Shown here: piece after piece, positions 1 to 13,211 of the stretch
Layout: each line of letters opens with the position of its first letter
Position numbering within the stretch: position 1 is the stretch's first letter
NCBI GenBank assembly: GCA_027625915.1
Contig: JANTQA010000063.1
Coordinates: 6,281,501-6,345,500, forward strand
Source of the DNA: Anaeramoeba flamelloides
Lineage: Eukaryota > Metamonada > Anaeramoebidae
Direction: 5' to 3'
Length of the DNA: 64,000 nt
Position numbers and translations under genes: made by a program
The notes under the pieces: model-generated
What the model was told of the DNA's origin: nothing
Seen by the model: only the letters and a program-made list of their open reading frames with translations
Databases searched by the model: none

Positions 1-3000
1 ATTTTAATATTTTAACAATATCTTCATCCCAATACATACCAGAATATCTAGCTATCAAATCCCAAGTATATCCAAATAGATAGTGATTAACTTCTGATTC
101 ATCAGTAATGTATCTAAAAATTTGTTTTTTATCCAAGTGTATTCCCTTTTCATCAAACTTCAATTTTGAAACAACTCTTTTCAAATGTGTAATAGCAATT
201 TCTGTTGTATAATTTTTTTCAGGGAATTTTTTTTTTAATTCATTTTTAAAAAATCTAATGATAATTAAAGTATTTGAAACGAATTTATATAATCTGGGGT
301 GGTGTTGATAATTTGATAATTGGATTTCATATGGAAACAAAGTATATAGCAATTTGATGTTTTTTAAAATATTGTGAGTCACCCCAGAATGGAGAATTTC
401 ACATGTTATTACCAGAAGATCTGTATAAAAATTCAATTCATGTGTCATTTCTTTATAAGGGATATCAAATTTATTCACCAGCATTTTCTTAATTAATCTT
501 TCCGGCCTCGTCAAGGTGGTGGGTGGCGGGTTTAATGTTTCAATATCTATCCATTCTGAATAAAGTGTTTCCCTTAGTTGGTAATCTCCTTGATCAAAAC
601 TTATTTTTAAATTTTCTTGTAAATTTTTCTTTCTTCGAGATCTTTGTTTTTTTCTGCTTTTCTCAATTTTTTTTTTTTTTTTTTTATTAGCCTTTCGGAC
701 CTTTTTATCTCTTTCATACATACTTGAAGTTGGATCAGTTTCATCATCATCGAGTTCAAATTTCCCTAATACTTGTAATTTTTTTGTAAGAAAATCAAAA
801 ATAATTGCTATTTCTTCAGATGCATAAAATGAAATATCCCTGATAAAAAGAAAAGAAGATAAGAATGAAAGAATATAAGAAGAGTTGAAAACAATTAAAA
901 ATAAAAAAAGAAGAAATTATATTAATATTTAGTCATTTTTCGAGAATAAATTTCATGAAAATATTGAAAAATTATAAAATTTATTTTGTTAAAAAAATAA
1001 TTAGATTTTTTGAAATTTAATCGAACTTTTCATGGAAAAATAAATTGAAATTTTGATTTGAATTTGGAATTTCTTCAAATTAAAAGTTTTCCTTCAAACA
1101 AAAAAATTAAACCTCATGCATGAAAATTTTTTTGATCAAATTTGTTCGGGTATATTTCAACAATTATTATATTGACCATTTTCACAAGACGATGGTGATT
1201 TGAAAAATCAGCCACATTATCACAGTATTGTAAACAAATAATACTCTGTAATACAATAACAATCTGTATCTGAATGACAAAATTATCTCCAAATAAAATC
1301 ATTTTTTTCACTTTAATTTTGTTTTCAATTTGAAATATGACTTTTTATAAAAAGCATGATAAATTCTATATGTAATATTGTTGTTGAGTTTAGAAAGCTT
1401 CAGCAAAAGATCAAAGAAAATAAACTCTTGATATAAAATCTATAACATCACGATGTTTTTTTCTTCAATTCATAACAAACAGCGCAACAAATGCAAGTTA
1501 TTAAGAAACATAAAAGGTTTGAGAACATGATAATAATTTTTTTGTTTCAATTTTAAATGATTATTCATTCACATTTAAACCCACTTTTAATGAAAATTTC
1601 AGACTTTTATTTATACTGAATAATATTATTTCATTTTATCATTACTTTATCAGGAAATAAATCAAAAAAATAAAAGAGACAAAGATTATATTATTTTTAC
1701 CATTTCACCCAAGGCTATTGCTTAATATTTGAAAGCAACCAAGAATAACCAAATTGAATATCGATTAGATTTTCAAAATATTAATAGATACCCGACGAAC
1801 GAAATGATTACTAAAATAAAACCCCAGTGCTTAAAAAGGAAGAATCCTGATAGCAAATATTTTTATTGAGTTAATCTGAACCCTAACCGTCAGTAACTCA
1901 AACAATTCTTATTTATGAAACCACCCTTTCAATAACGATCCAAAAAATTCAAATAAAAAAAAATACTAAAAAAATTGAATTTGCATTGAGATCTTCTTTT
2001 TGTTTGGTTCACTTTACTTTTACGAGAATGATCTTGGTTTTGCTTACTGAAAAAAAAAAAAAAAAAAATATTCAATACAAAATCCATCTTGTCAAATGAT
2101 TTTTATGATTCGATCTTCTCTGCTTGAATGATGATTATTGTTTAACTGAACACGTTTTATTCGATAAAAATATAAAAGTTAACACTTAATTTTTTTTATT
2201 CAAGAAAAAAATTTAGAAAGCTTCAAAAAATTCAAGTCTTATTTCCATTTTTTTCTGTTAAATTCGTTTTTCTAATTTTATTTTTGAATTTTGGAAATAA
2301 GACCTTTTCCCCTAAACGCCAATAGTTCTAAGAAGTAGTTAAAAAAATTAACACTTTTACGAGAATATGGTGGATTTGAAAATATTCTACTTCTTGTGAA
2401 AATGGTTATTATATTTCCAAAATCACAAAAATCATAGAAGTGAGTATCATTGAAAATTTTCTCTTTTTATTTTTTTTTCTCAGAAGTGTTATTTTTTCAG
2501 GTGACTTGTTTATGTAATTATAAAAATTTAATATAATATGGGATTAGTGCCACCCAATATTTGTCCAAAATTAAATTATGCTATTATTATTATTGAAGAA
2601 GTGTAAATTACACTCTAGTTGCCCTTATACTTGAATTACCTTTCAGAAATTTAAGCATAAAATCATAGATTTCACGATTATTAATCAATGAAAATAATTT
2701 CAAACTGTTTTGGTTTAAAATTAATTCATAGAGGTTTTTTTCATGTAATTTTTTTTAGAAATATTAATCCATTATTTTCATAGGAAGGACACACCCATAA
2801 AAAATTATCAATATTTCCTATAACTTCCTTATGTTCATATTTCAAGCATAAAGGACAGAATTTATTTGTATTTTTTATTGAAGACATAATAATATCTATT
2901 TATGCAATTGGTAAATGTCCTGAATTTTAGGATAAAATTAAATTATGTTGTAATTAAATGTAAATGTTATTAGTGTTAGATGATTCAAATGACTCTAAAA

Positions 3001-6000
3001 AATCTTTTATAAATATTATTGAATAATAAAATTTTGAGATTTTTTAATTTGATCACATTTAAAAATTATGATTTTTGAAGTTTTTTTTTTGATTAATTTT
3101 CCAAATCTAAAGACTGAAACCTATATATAAAAGTATTCCTTTATTTTTAAAAATCAAATAATAAAAAATTCAATAAGTTTAAGATCTCATTAATTTGGTA
3201 AAAAAGTAAAATATCTTTTTTTAAAAAACAATATTTCTTCTGAAATAAACTTCCGATTTTTAAAAAATGAAAATGAAAAAGAATTTGTAAACAAAAAGAA
3301 AAAAGACAAAAGAAAACATCAGAATTTTAGAATGAGTTATTTCAAATAAATAAATAAAAATATAATTAAAAGCACAAACAGAGTACAGAATTTCTAAAAG
3401 TAATTAATTATTTTAATTCATGTTTTTGAACATAAAGAAAAATGGCATTTTACTTATTTCAAGATAAAACTTTATACCTTTTTCTTTAATCTGTCTTATT
3501 ATTTTTATTCTTGGCATTTATTAAGTAATAAAAGATGCTAAGTTAAACAATATTTAGAGACACGAAATGCATTTTTAATCTTATTCTTCATTAGATGAAA
3601 TATTAAGAAAGAAATTTTCTGTTTTAAAAAATTCATTAACCTAAAATTTTCGGTAAGAATTTTTTTAAAATTATTTTGATTTTGATATTCATTTCCGGCA
3701 ATTTTTTTGTTAATAGAAATATTTGATTATATAAATAAATTACAAAATCGATGTTCACTTTATTTTGAAAAGGAATTTAGAGATATAAATCAGAATTAAA
3801 GAAATTACAACTCTTTGTATTGTTTTGATTACAAAATATATTTTTATAAATATTTATATACTATACAAAATTTAAGATAACATTTTCGAAAAATGAAGAT
3901 TTTTTTTTTTTTTTTGATAAAACTTAACTTATTATGTCTCATTAATGACGAATTCCATTTTCTATCAGGAGTTGCGAATTATTATTATTATTATGAGAAG
4001 AAGTGTAAATTACACTCTAGATGCACCTTTACTTACAATTTCTTCAAAGACAATTTAAGCATAAAATCATTTATTCAACGGTTATCCATGATAAAGACCT
4101 ACCCAAATTATTTTTATGATTAAAAAGCAAAAACAAAAATTCAAAAAAAATAGAATAAAAAAAAAAAAAAGAATATAAAAACTTACTTAAAAGAACTTGA
4201 TAAATTACTGATAATACCAAAACAAAGGTTTAATTTGCTTGTATCTGATAATGTTGGCAAATAAATTGAAATTATTTCACTGATTATGAGTATGATAATA
4301 TTTCCAATTTTTTCATCAACTAAAGGATTTTTTTTATACCAAATAACTGATTCAATGGAATGCTGAAAAGCATTGTTACAAAAATTTTTATTTTGAGAAA
4401 GGATTAATAAAATTGATAATAATAAATACATCAAGCCATCATAATTGACATTTTTTTCATCTGATTTTGAATCAATTTCTTTATAAATTAATTGATAAAT
4501 TTTTTCTAAAAAAATCATGACAAAATTTGATAAATCTTTATGTTGAATAAAATATTCGACAAAATTTGCATTTCTTTCGAGTAAATGATAAACAAAAAAT
4601 AAGGAAATTTCGTTTATTGGGTCTTCTCTTTGTAAAAATTCAATTATTTGCTCGAAATTTATTTTTTTCACATTTGATATTATCTCCTGATTTGTACTGT
4701 TTTTTGAATTCGTTAAATATAGCCGATAAGGGTTCTGAGATTGTTCTGATTCTAAAAGGTCTGTTTTAAATTCAGTTTCCATTGGAGAAAAGATTTGTAA
4801 TAATGATAAAAAAAGTGAAATACTTGCGAGTGGTAATTGCGTCGTTTTTGCACTGTTGCTGTGACCACGTTTTTTTTTAAACGCTCTTAAAAATGATCCC
4901 CCTAATAATATAATGATCATTTATTATACAAAAGATGAAAAAATAACATATATATATATATATATATATATTGATGAATAGAAAGATATAACAAAGTGTA
5001 ATTAATTATTTAATATTTTCAAAAAAATAAAAAATTCATGAAAAAAGGGTAAAAAAAAAATTAATGGGATTATGGGGATAGTGAAATTTAAATGAAAATA
5101 ATACTTTTACTTTTTTTTATTAAATAAGTTAATTTGTTATTATTTTAAAAATAAAATAATTTAATTAAATCTTAATAAATTTTATTTTCTTTACTTGTTT
5201 TCTTTAAAATTTCGTTTGGATGGATTTAATAGATACCGAAAAATAAAACATTTGCATTTTTATAACTTAATATATCCAAAATAATCATAGTTTAGATTTT
5301 AAATCAACGTTTAACTTTTTTTTTTCAAATAATTTTATATTAATTAATAATTTTTTTCATTGATCTGAATTTAAAATTTTTTATGAGTGGGTTATTGTAC
5401 GTTTTAAATATTTAATTTACTTTCATGAATCCAATAGATTTTAAACTGTTTTTTTTATTATTTTAATGTTTGCTTTGGATAAATATACTATAGCCAGTTC
5501 CACTTTTAAGACACAAACTTTCAACGAAGGTTAAGGTACAAAAAAAATCTCAAATTAAGGAACAAAATTTAAATTCTAGTGAAATAATTTGTGTAAAAAA
5601 AAATTCCAAAAAATGTGCTTTAATTTGTGATTTTTTTTGTGCCTTAAAATTTGTTGAAAGTTTGTGTCTTAAAAGTGGAACTGCGTATCAGAATTTTTTT
5701 TTCGTTTCTGAATATAATTCTTTCTTTTTAATTTTGTTAAAATTAAGTTATTTTTAAAATACATGTGGAAAAATTGATGTCTTCATATTTCAAGTTAGAG
5801 TGTTGAAAAAAATACCGGACAGGAAAAAAATACCGGACAAACATTTTCAAAATTTTAAAAGGAGAACAATTATTTTATTGAGAGGTTAGGTAAAAGTTAT
5901 TAAGAACTATATGTGTTTAATCTTTCATTTTAATGCTTTTCAACTTTATCAGACAATTTTTTCAAGAATTTTTCACTAGTGATTATTTTGCCAGAGATTT

Positions 6001-9000
6001 TAATTGTTTTTCTTTTTTTTCTGACTGGTTTGGAGTGAGTTTGTTCTATAATATTGGAGTCAGCAATCTCTTCAATTTTTTCAAAATCTAATGGGTAAAT
6101 CCCAGCTCTTGAAAATCCACTTTTTATGGTTTTAATTGTTAAACTCTTTTGCAAGCAATCGAGTATAGTTTCTAAATTCTTCTCTAGTTTGGTTTCCAGT
6201 GTACTCTTTCTTAAATGATTTTTGAAGACTGAAAAGGTTGTTCTATCAAGGGGTTGAGTAATATGTGAACTATGGGCGGGAATTACTGCTACTTGAATAT
6301 TGGCCTTTGCTAATGATTCAAGAGAATCTAAATCCAATCTTGAACTATGCCCATCTAGCACTAAAAGAACTGGTATGTTTTGGTCATTGCGGCGTTCGTT
6401 AATTAAAGTAATGAAAATATCACGAACTCAATCGTGAAAAATTTCCTTTGTAATCCAACCTTTGGGTCCATGTGTAAAACAGAGGTCATTTGTTATCTCC
6501 GTGCTTAAATAACTTTTAACTAGAGTTTTTCTTGGCGTGATTAATAAGCTGGGAAGATGTGAACCTGATGCAGAAATTGTGACGAGGAGTGTAGTGTGGA
6601 TATTTATTTTTTTAAAGATTCTATGGGCTTTGTTCTTATCTTTTGGTGTTAACCCAACAAAGGTATTTCTCTTCTTATAAGAACCAACTACAGTCTCGTC
6701 ACAATTAAAAATAAATTCAGGCAAATAAGAATTTTTCTGGAATAAATCTTCCAGTTTATCCCAGAAGCTTTTCAATTCTTTGAGTGTAACATACGCACGA
6801 GATTGTTCCAAATTTGTAACTTTTTTAATTACAAACTCATTACGTAATTCAAAACCATTAACCCACATTTTTGAAGATATTAGTTGTCTTTTTCTTTGTG
6901 GGTTTTTGTTGGTTTGAATCCACTTATGGATTAGATCATTAGCATGTTCAAGAGTCTCTTCCTTGGTCAGACATTCACCAATATTTGCTTTATGTCTGAC
7001 AAATCTACATAGTAAAATCTCTTCATTTTTTGACAAAAGCAATGGTCTCCCAGACTTCCCAGCTCTTTGAAAACGCCGATAAGACTTAACAGCATCATGC
7101 AGTGTGCTTTTGGGGACTTGAAAATAATCCGATAAAAATCGATAACTCAATAACCTTTTTTCTTCTTGTGATAAAATATAAATCTGAACAGCCTTTTCAA
7201 GATTTGAATTTAAAGATCGGATTTCGGAAAAACAAAGATAGTGTTTTAAGCTTTGATTCATTATTAATTAATAAAAGACAAAAAAATGATTCTCAAATAC
7301 TCAACTTCAAAAAATCTTGTCCGGGATTATTTTCTTGTCCGGTATTTTTTTCAACACTCTATATCCAAAAAAGTGTGGAATTTTTTTTTACATTTCATAA
7401 AAAATCATCTTTGTTAGTGGATCTATCCGTAAATTGGTAATATCAAATCAAGTGAAATATTAATATTAACTAAATCAGTATCTGTTGTATTTATTTCAAA
7501 ATATTTTTGTCGATCAAAATATTCCCAAAAAATGGAAAAAAAAATTATACTTTTTTTTAACAAAACAATGAAATAACAATTTCAATAAAAAATCGGCAAT
7601 GTGACTAAGTACACAAAAAAGGGTTTTTTAAACAATAAAATTCAGTTATAAGTTTTCCATTCTATTCGAAATTTTGTCAAGATTAAAACTTTTGGAAAAA
7701 CAATTTTTCATATTTCCAAAAAAAATAAATACCAATTTTCATACTAAAAAAATATCTGATAAAAATGAAGATCAGAAACCGATATCTTTTTTTGAATTAA
7801 AGTAATCTCTTATGGGAAAATAAATTCAATTAATGATTATCCATGAATTAATTAATGATTAACAACAATTTTGGATATTTAAATAATAAATATTGGAATT
7901 AAGTTTATTAAAGAGATTCTAAAATAAATTTGCCCCACTTTTTTGGAAACAGCTTAGAGATAGGAGGCGATCCGAAAGAAAGGTAATAAAAATGGAACCA
8001 TAGAAATAGAATGATAAAAAGAGTAAAAAAAAAAAGAAACAGAAAAAGAAATTTATTTACCAGACTTTGAAGACCAGGCACTTGACGGAGGATTTGGAAG
8101 TGGGAAATTTTTAATAGAGTATTCGATTAAAATAGCAGAAAGCTTTTTAGATTTTTTTTCCTGTAGATTGGCAAAAAAACGGAGAAATAGATTTGATTTC
8201 AAACAAATTTCAAGTGGGATATCGTCAATAGAATGGTCCTCTTGTAAATTTTGAGAAAGAGTAAATAATGGCGAGGCGATAAAACTTATTAGCACAGAAA
8301 TAACTTCACGGACAATAACATAGTCTTCGTGCTCAGATATTTCCCGAGGGCTTATTAAAAAGTCAATCAGTGATCCAAGGAATAATGTTGAAGTGTCGAT
8401 TTCTTCTAATTCTTTTGGTTTATAAATAAAATGCTTCTGAAAGGCCAAGTTTGATTTTGTTCGTTTTTCCAAAATCAAATTGTCCATTTGACTGTTTAGC
8501 TCATCAAGATTTTGCAATTTCTTGTCTTTTTTCTTTTTCTTTTTTTTTTTTTTTTTTTTTTCTTTTTTCCTTCCCTTTTCCTTTTCCTTTTCCTTTTTCT
8601 TTTTCTTTTTCTTTTTTTTCTGTTGAAATTTCATTTTCGTTCGAGCTTTTTTCCTCATTTTCACTTTCGTTTGATTTCCCTGTTCCTGTTTCTATTTCTT
8701 TTTTAATCTCTTTTTCTTTTTCTTTTTCTTTTTTTTTTTTTTTTTATTTTATTTTTTTTTGTGCTGACGGGTGTTGTGTTCGTTGAATTTGATCCCTTCA
8801 ATTTGGTTTTGTTTTTCCTTTGTTTTTTTAAGGGCGTGTTTGGTTGGGACTTTGATTTCTTGTTCTTTTCAAATTGGTTGTTGTATGAGTCTGTTTGCCT
8901 TGGTGAAAACAAATCGCTATCCTTTTGCAAATTCCTTACCGAGAGGGTGTCTTTTTCAAAAATGATTCCTGACAAAAGTCTTGTCAAACACAGCAAATTA

Positions 9001-9302
9001 ACGATCTTTAAGATTTCTGTATTATTTTTTTTTTCTTGACTAAAATTGTTTGTCAAATTCTGGATTTTTTTATGAACAAAAAGAAGTAAATTTGAAAAGT
9101 TATGCGTTTCGGGGTTGTTGTTTGAAATACACACATACTGCTCACTTCGGATGCTTGTCCATAATTCTGGTTCCGAAATTGTTGGCAGCGCAATTTCAAA
9201 CAAATTTCCTAATTCTTCTTCCCAGAAGGAATCTTCAGGTGCTATTTTACTTTTTGAACATAATTTCTCTAATGGTTGACAAGTCTTAAAAAGTTCACTC
9301 AT
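1..9302 (-). CDS. DYM: Dymeclin, three exons, C-terminus off the left edge
   Basis: Exons 9302-8061, 4901-4187 and 839-<1. The splice sites (GTAAAT..TTATTAG, GTAAGT..TTATCAG) keep frame and rebuild the dymeclin order. The N-terminal block has PLEKLCSKSKIAPEDSFWEE, matching the human KLSGTESISENDPFW region. Exon 2 has NPYR, INF, ILLILS and WY blocks, and exon 3 ends with YLFGYTWDLIARYSGMYWDE, matching the human PYVWSLVYNSAVGLYWN end. Dymeclin is a Golgi-associated protein of helical repeats needed for Golgi organisation and trafficking. Gly2, which is myristoylated in human, is absent here (start MSEL). A Lys/Glu-rich linker in exon 1 makes the protein longer than the human 669 residues. In that linker the frame slips twice, at A-runs near 8733-8750 and 8540-8560, probably from homopolymer length errors. 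Family assignment is firm; the linker reading is not. Confidence 0.9.
2582..2945 (-). mobile_element. LINE (non-LTR retrotransposon) 3' end, copy 1
   Basis: Read on the minus strand this encodes the end of a LINE reverse-transcriptase protein: a CPLCLKYEHKE knuckle followed by FLWVCPSYEN, the C-x2-C..H/N..C zinc-knuckle pattern typical after LINE RT domains. A 3' UTR follows, containing the near-palindrome GTGTAATTTACAC and an ATAATAATA tail at 2582. The copy is 5'-truncated; its 5' limit (about 2945) is approximate. It lies inside dymeclin intron 2. Confidence 0.65.
3980..4105 (-). mobile_element. LINE 3' end, copy 2 (tail only)
   Basis: This short copy carries the same AGTGTAATTTACACTTCTTC tail motif and the trailing (AAT)n tail as the copies at 2.6, 21.0 and 43.3 kb. 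Only about 120 bp of the 3' UTR are present, so it is a strongly 5'-truncated insertion. It lies about 80 bp downstream of the dymeclin exon 2 donor. Confidence 0.5.
5490..5688. repeat. Palindromic MITE, copy 1
   Basis: This is a ~200-bp near-palindrome. It starts TAGCCAGTTCCACTTTTAAG, ends with the inverted CTTAAAAGTGGAACTG, and has arms with AAACTTTCAACGAA and AAGG(T/C)ACAAAAAAA blocks. It belongs to the ten-copy family described in the findings. Confidence 0.85.
5798..7359 (-). mobile_element. Pogo-type DNA transposon, structurally complete
   Basis: A 1,562-bp element bounded by TA dinucleotides at 5796-5797 and 7360-7361. Its inverted ends begin GAGTGTTGAAAAAAATACCG, and each contains the ATACCGGACA-type motif twice in tandem (right end ATACCGGACA and ATCCCGGACA), probably paired transposase binding sites. 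The TA target duplication and the encoded CENP-B/pogo-like transposase agree on the Tc1/mariner-pogo superfamily. The well-matched ends indicate a fairly recent insertion into dymeclin intron 1. Confidence 0.92.
5930..7261 (-). pseudogene. Pogo-type transposase, one internal TGA
   Basis: A 443-residue reading frame starting MNQSLKHYL. Residues 25-100 resemble a Psq/CENP-B helix-turn-helix DNA-binding region (FLSDYFQVPKSTLHDAV). The DDE nuclease core has FIFNCDET (D188), LLVLDGHSS (D303) and ITQPLDRTTF (D339), giving D-D-35-D spacing, and RAGIYPLDF lies beyond it. All three catalytic acids are present. A single in-frame TGA is at codon 278 (after KEIFHD), where relatives often carry Trp. I take it as a nonsense mutation because the host genes here use TGG for Trp. 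The protein would cut and paste its own element. It is transcribed in the same direction as the host gene. Confidence 0.9.
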
Positions 9303-10572
9303 TTTTTGGATTCAAATAAGTTTGTTTTAAAAGGGGTTAGTCCTTTTATTGTTTTTATTTATTTATGAAATATTTTGTTGTTTAGCAATTTTTTTAAAAA
9401 AGAAAGTAAAAAATGTGTATTTTGATCTAAAAAATGATTTTGATAATTATTAACTGACATTGTCAAAACAGATGAATAATTAAGATCTTTATATTTTTCT
9501 TTTTTAATCCTTTTATTAATCATCTTTTAATTGGTTTTCTTGTAAAGAAACTTTCTCAAATAAATATGTTTTTCAAATGTTCTTTGGAAAGAATTGCTTT
9601 GAAAGCCAAGTTTGCTGAATTTCAAAAAAAAGAATAAGTCTGTAAACATTTTGTTGGAAATTTTTTGGGATTAAAAGTATCTTATAGTCATAAAATTTAA
9701 AATAAGAGTTCTTTAGTATTTTTTCAGTGTAGCTATAGATTTCGAATTACTATTTTTTGCAAAATATATAGAACAATATTTTTTTTTAGCTTTTCAAAAA
9801 AAAGGTTTTTAAATTCCTGGAACAGTTCAATTAATTAGAATACTGAAAATATACTTAATTTATTAATTTCCCTTTTAGAATTGGGAACATTGTCGATTTA
9901 ATTTTTGGGATTTTATTTTGGAAAAGTTGAATATAATTTTAATCGTATTATTATACAATTAACAGTAAGTTATGAATGATATCTTCAGGACATAGTCATT
10001 ACGGTTAATAATATTTTTCTGAAAATGGAGTAAAAAAATTTTTAGAAACCCAATATCAATTAAAATCCAATCAACCTAGTGTCATATGATTAGCCTCTAA
10101 AAATCACATAGAATAACACGGAAATTTTTAAGAAAAATTACCAAAGAATAATATCCAATTTCTGATTAAAATTGCAACGTTTTATTAATTTGAATTTTGC
10201 TGTATTGATTTTTACGTATCTTTCTTGGACTATTTATAAGATCTTGAAAATTTATTTTTTTTCATTTTCCAACTGAGTTATATTTCCAAAAAGAATAGAT
10301 CAAAATCCTTATTTGTCAAAATATAAATAGACACAAAATAATTTTAAATTAGATTGAATGATCTTTCTTTTGGACTATAAGAAAATTATTTGTTTTAAAT
10401 TGAAGAAATAAAAGTATTTGGTAATATAAAATACTGAAAAGTTTTTTTTTTTAAATTTATTTTTTTTGAAATTGAAAATCCTTTAAATTTTTTTTTTGAA
10501 TTGAATTTTTTGAAATTGAGATTTTATTATTATTATTTTTTTTAGAGCATTTTTTGTAAGAGTAATATTTTG

Positions 10573-10610
<38 letters not shown>

Positions 10611-13211
10611 GATTTTTTGGGAAATAAGATAACTAAAAACTTATTTTAGTTAGCTGTCAAACCTAAAATCAGGAAATTTCAAAAACCCTGAAATTCCTTT
10701 TTTCAGATCAATTGGAAATATTATTTAGTATAGGATGATACCACCATTTTACAAATGAATATATGCACTATGGAGTCGCCATTAAAGCTTTGAAGTGGAA
10801 TATTGATTAACTATCAAGATTTATCAAATTTTAATTTTGATCTAGGTAGTAATGAAAAAAATCCATAATTTGATCAACTGATAAAGAAAAAGACTGAAAA
10901 TTCAAATTGAATTTATTATAACCATCCCTTTTTTATATATGATAAATTTATTCAAAAACATCTATTATGATAATTACTTTGTTTTTTTCATTTATAATAA
11001 AAAAAAAATTAACTTGAGGATTTATTCCTTTAATATTTTTTTTTCAATCTTAAACTTTTTAGTATGAGCCTACAAAATGAATTCTTCAGATATACGACAA
11101 ATGATATTTTTTCATTTTTGTTAAAGATTTTATGTTACTTTATAAAAAGATTAAAATATTTTTTTTCCTTTTTAATCTTTGTTCTATTGTTTATATATAT
11201 TTTATCAGAGAGAAGTAATGAGTAATAGTATTGATTAAAAACCAAATCAATTGATTTTACATATTTATTAGTATAAAATGTGTGAATAACTAAACTAAAT
11301 GGATAACTCCTTTATTGATTATGTTTTTATTTGTATTTCAAGAAATTGAAATGTGTTTTTATAAAAAATATCAAAAAATAATAAATCAACATTTTTTTTT
11401 GAAAATTAAGTTATATAAAAAAAATTATAAACAAGTATCACAAGAGCATAAATCTTAATGTAATGATAGTATTTGCTATGTTAATGAAGAATTCCTTTAG
11501 AATATTTCTCCTTAAATTGAGCATTTTTTTGAAAATTTAAGATTGTTAAACACCTTTCTCATATTAAAATACATATAAATATTTTTAATTAATGAAAATG
11601 CTTTTTATTTTAAAATTTAAAATCAAAATTAAATTTTCTTCTTTAAATTTTTTTCTGTGAATTTTCAATATCGATTTTTTATTTGGGTTTACATTTATTA
11701 AATCGTTAAAATTACAAGATTTTCTTTTTATTTTTTATATTTTTTTGAAGATGGAGAAATGTGAAATTAATTTTCTTTATTTCGGGTTAACTTTTCTTGA
11801 GTTTTATGTTCAATAAGTAAAGTCTATGTTTTTACTCATTAATATTTGAATTTTGGAAAAACAATTTTATTTTTTCTTGAATTTAAAAGTATTGAGTAAA
11901 ATAAAAGATTCTGTTAAATTTTTTTCTATGTCATTATTTTTTTTTTAAATTTTTGTTGATTCGAAATTGATAGATTTTTGAAATAAAAATAAGAATCAAA
12001 AAAAAAAAAAAATAGTCTTATGTTTTCCACAATTAGAAATAATTGTGTGGAATTAAATATTGTACCTAATTCTTAAGAATAAAAAAATCTCTAAAACATA
12101 TTGATTTTCATAATAAAATAGAACCCCCCCCAAAAAAAAAAAAAAAAAAAAAAAAAAACCTAGAAACTTGGTGGTACTCTATGGCACTTGTCTAAAAAAG
12201 TTTTTGTGTATATTACTATTATATTTACAAAATTTTTTTATGTTTTTGACCTTTCCATCTCGAAATATTTAATATTAAGTTTTCTCAAAATTGATTTCGG
12301 TTTCTATCGAATAATTTCAACTTGTCTATTTTCAATATTATTATTTTCATTACAGTGATCAAAATAATGAGTATACAGCGATTATACCCCGTGTTTCGAA
12401 ATAAAATTCGTACTTTTTTTTCTTCTTTTTCCAATATAACATTCCATTTATATCCCAATTTTATACCCAAGTCCAAATCAATTTTGAAAGTAAACTAGTT
12501 GATATTTTCAGTAAAATTTAAAGTATGAATGAAATTTGTTCAAATTTTTTATAGTTTTCTCAATTTTTTTGAATTTTTTTTTTTTATTATTAATTAGATT
12601 AAAACTATCTCAAAATTTATACCATTTATTCCGAGAAATTTTCAGGTTATATCCTTCATTTTTAGAATTTCAATTTAAATATTTCAACTTTAAGAAACTT
12701 ATACCATATTTACTTAGGGTTTATTGTTGGTTTCTTTGATTGGTTGATCTATAGGTCTTCAATCACGAAAAAACATACCTTTTATTTAGAAAGACGATTA
12801 ATCTTTTCTATACGCTTTATTTTGACAATAGTAGCTCTGTTTTTGAGAAACTTAATTTTTGTATATATTCAAAAACAAGAACTTTTAATTGCCTTTCATA
12901 AGTTTACTCCTTCCTTTGTATATCAAAAACTCGGACTTGATCAATAATTGCTTTAGTTTTATTATATAATTCTTGGGAACATGGATTAATTTTTACAATC
13001 TCTGTTACTTTTTTATTTATCCAAACTTCGATTGATTCAAAATCTTTTTGAGTTAGTTGAAAGGTAACTCTTGGTTATAGAACAATTGAGGTTTCCACAT
13101 TAATTTAAAATAGTCACAATTTTAATCTCTTCCTTATTTTTGATTTTTTTTATAATCATTTTTTTGTTTTCACACAAACATTTTTCTTTTAACAACAAAT
13201 TAATATAAAAT
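9303..13211. other. Divergent intergenic region dymeclin/RCC1
   Basis: Dymeclin and the RCC1 gene start back to back, 3.9 kb apart, so both promoters must lie here. I see AT-rich sequence, a (TA)n run at 10566-10608 and a C-then-A homopolymer at 12124-12160. A slightly coding-like stretch at 12285-13135 is listed separately. I cannot point to a specific promoter element. Confidence 0.6.
12285..13135 (-). other. Possible decayed coding stretch, unidentified
   Basis: Base composition is less skewed than the surroundings and several minus-strand segments read like protein, for example TQKDFESIEVWINKK near 13040 and KLGYKWNVILEKEEKK near 12440. The frame is interrupted repeatedly. No family is recognised. 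It may be a gene or element relic, or chance. Confidence 0.25.

Larger units (their letters stand above)
840..4186 (-). other. Dymeclin intron 2 (3.35 kb)
   Basis: The intron has donor GTAAGT and acceptor TATCAG. Besides the two LINE fragments listed separately it is AT-rich sequence with homopolymer runs. I see no convincing nested gene. The stretch 1690-1960 is slightly richer in GC but has no sustained frame. Confidence 0.8.
4902..8060 (-). other. Dymeclin intron 1 (3.16 kb) hosting transposons
   Basis: The intron has donor GTAAAT and acceptor TTATTAG and splits a Gly codon (phase 1). It holds a (TA)n run at 4950-4971, a palindromic MITE at 5490-5688 and a whole pogo-type transposon at 5798-7359. 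The rest (7360-8060) is AT-rich sequence in which I see nothing. Confidence 0.85.

Noticed and set aside
6426-6428. TGA as a sense (Trp) codon
   Set aside because: The TGA in the transposase sits where Trp is common, but host genes here encode Trp with TGG and no other internal TGA is needed, so a simple nonsense mutation is the better explanation.
8451-9289. Phe-rich plus-strand frames opposite dymeclin
   Set aside because: They are complements of the Lys/Glu-rich dymeclin coding sequence.
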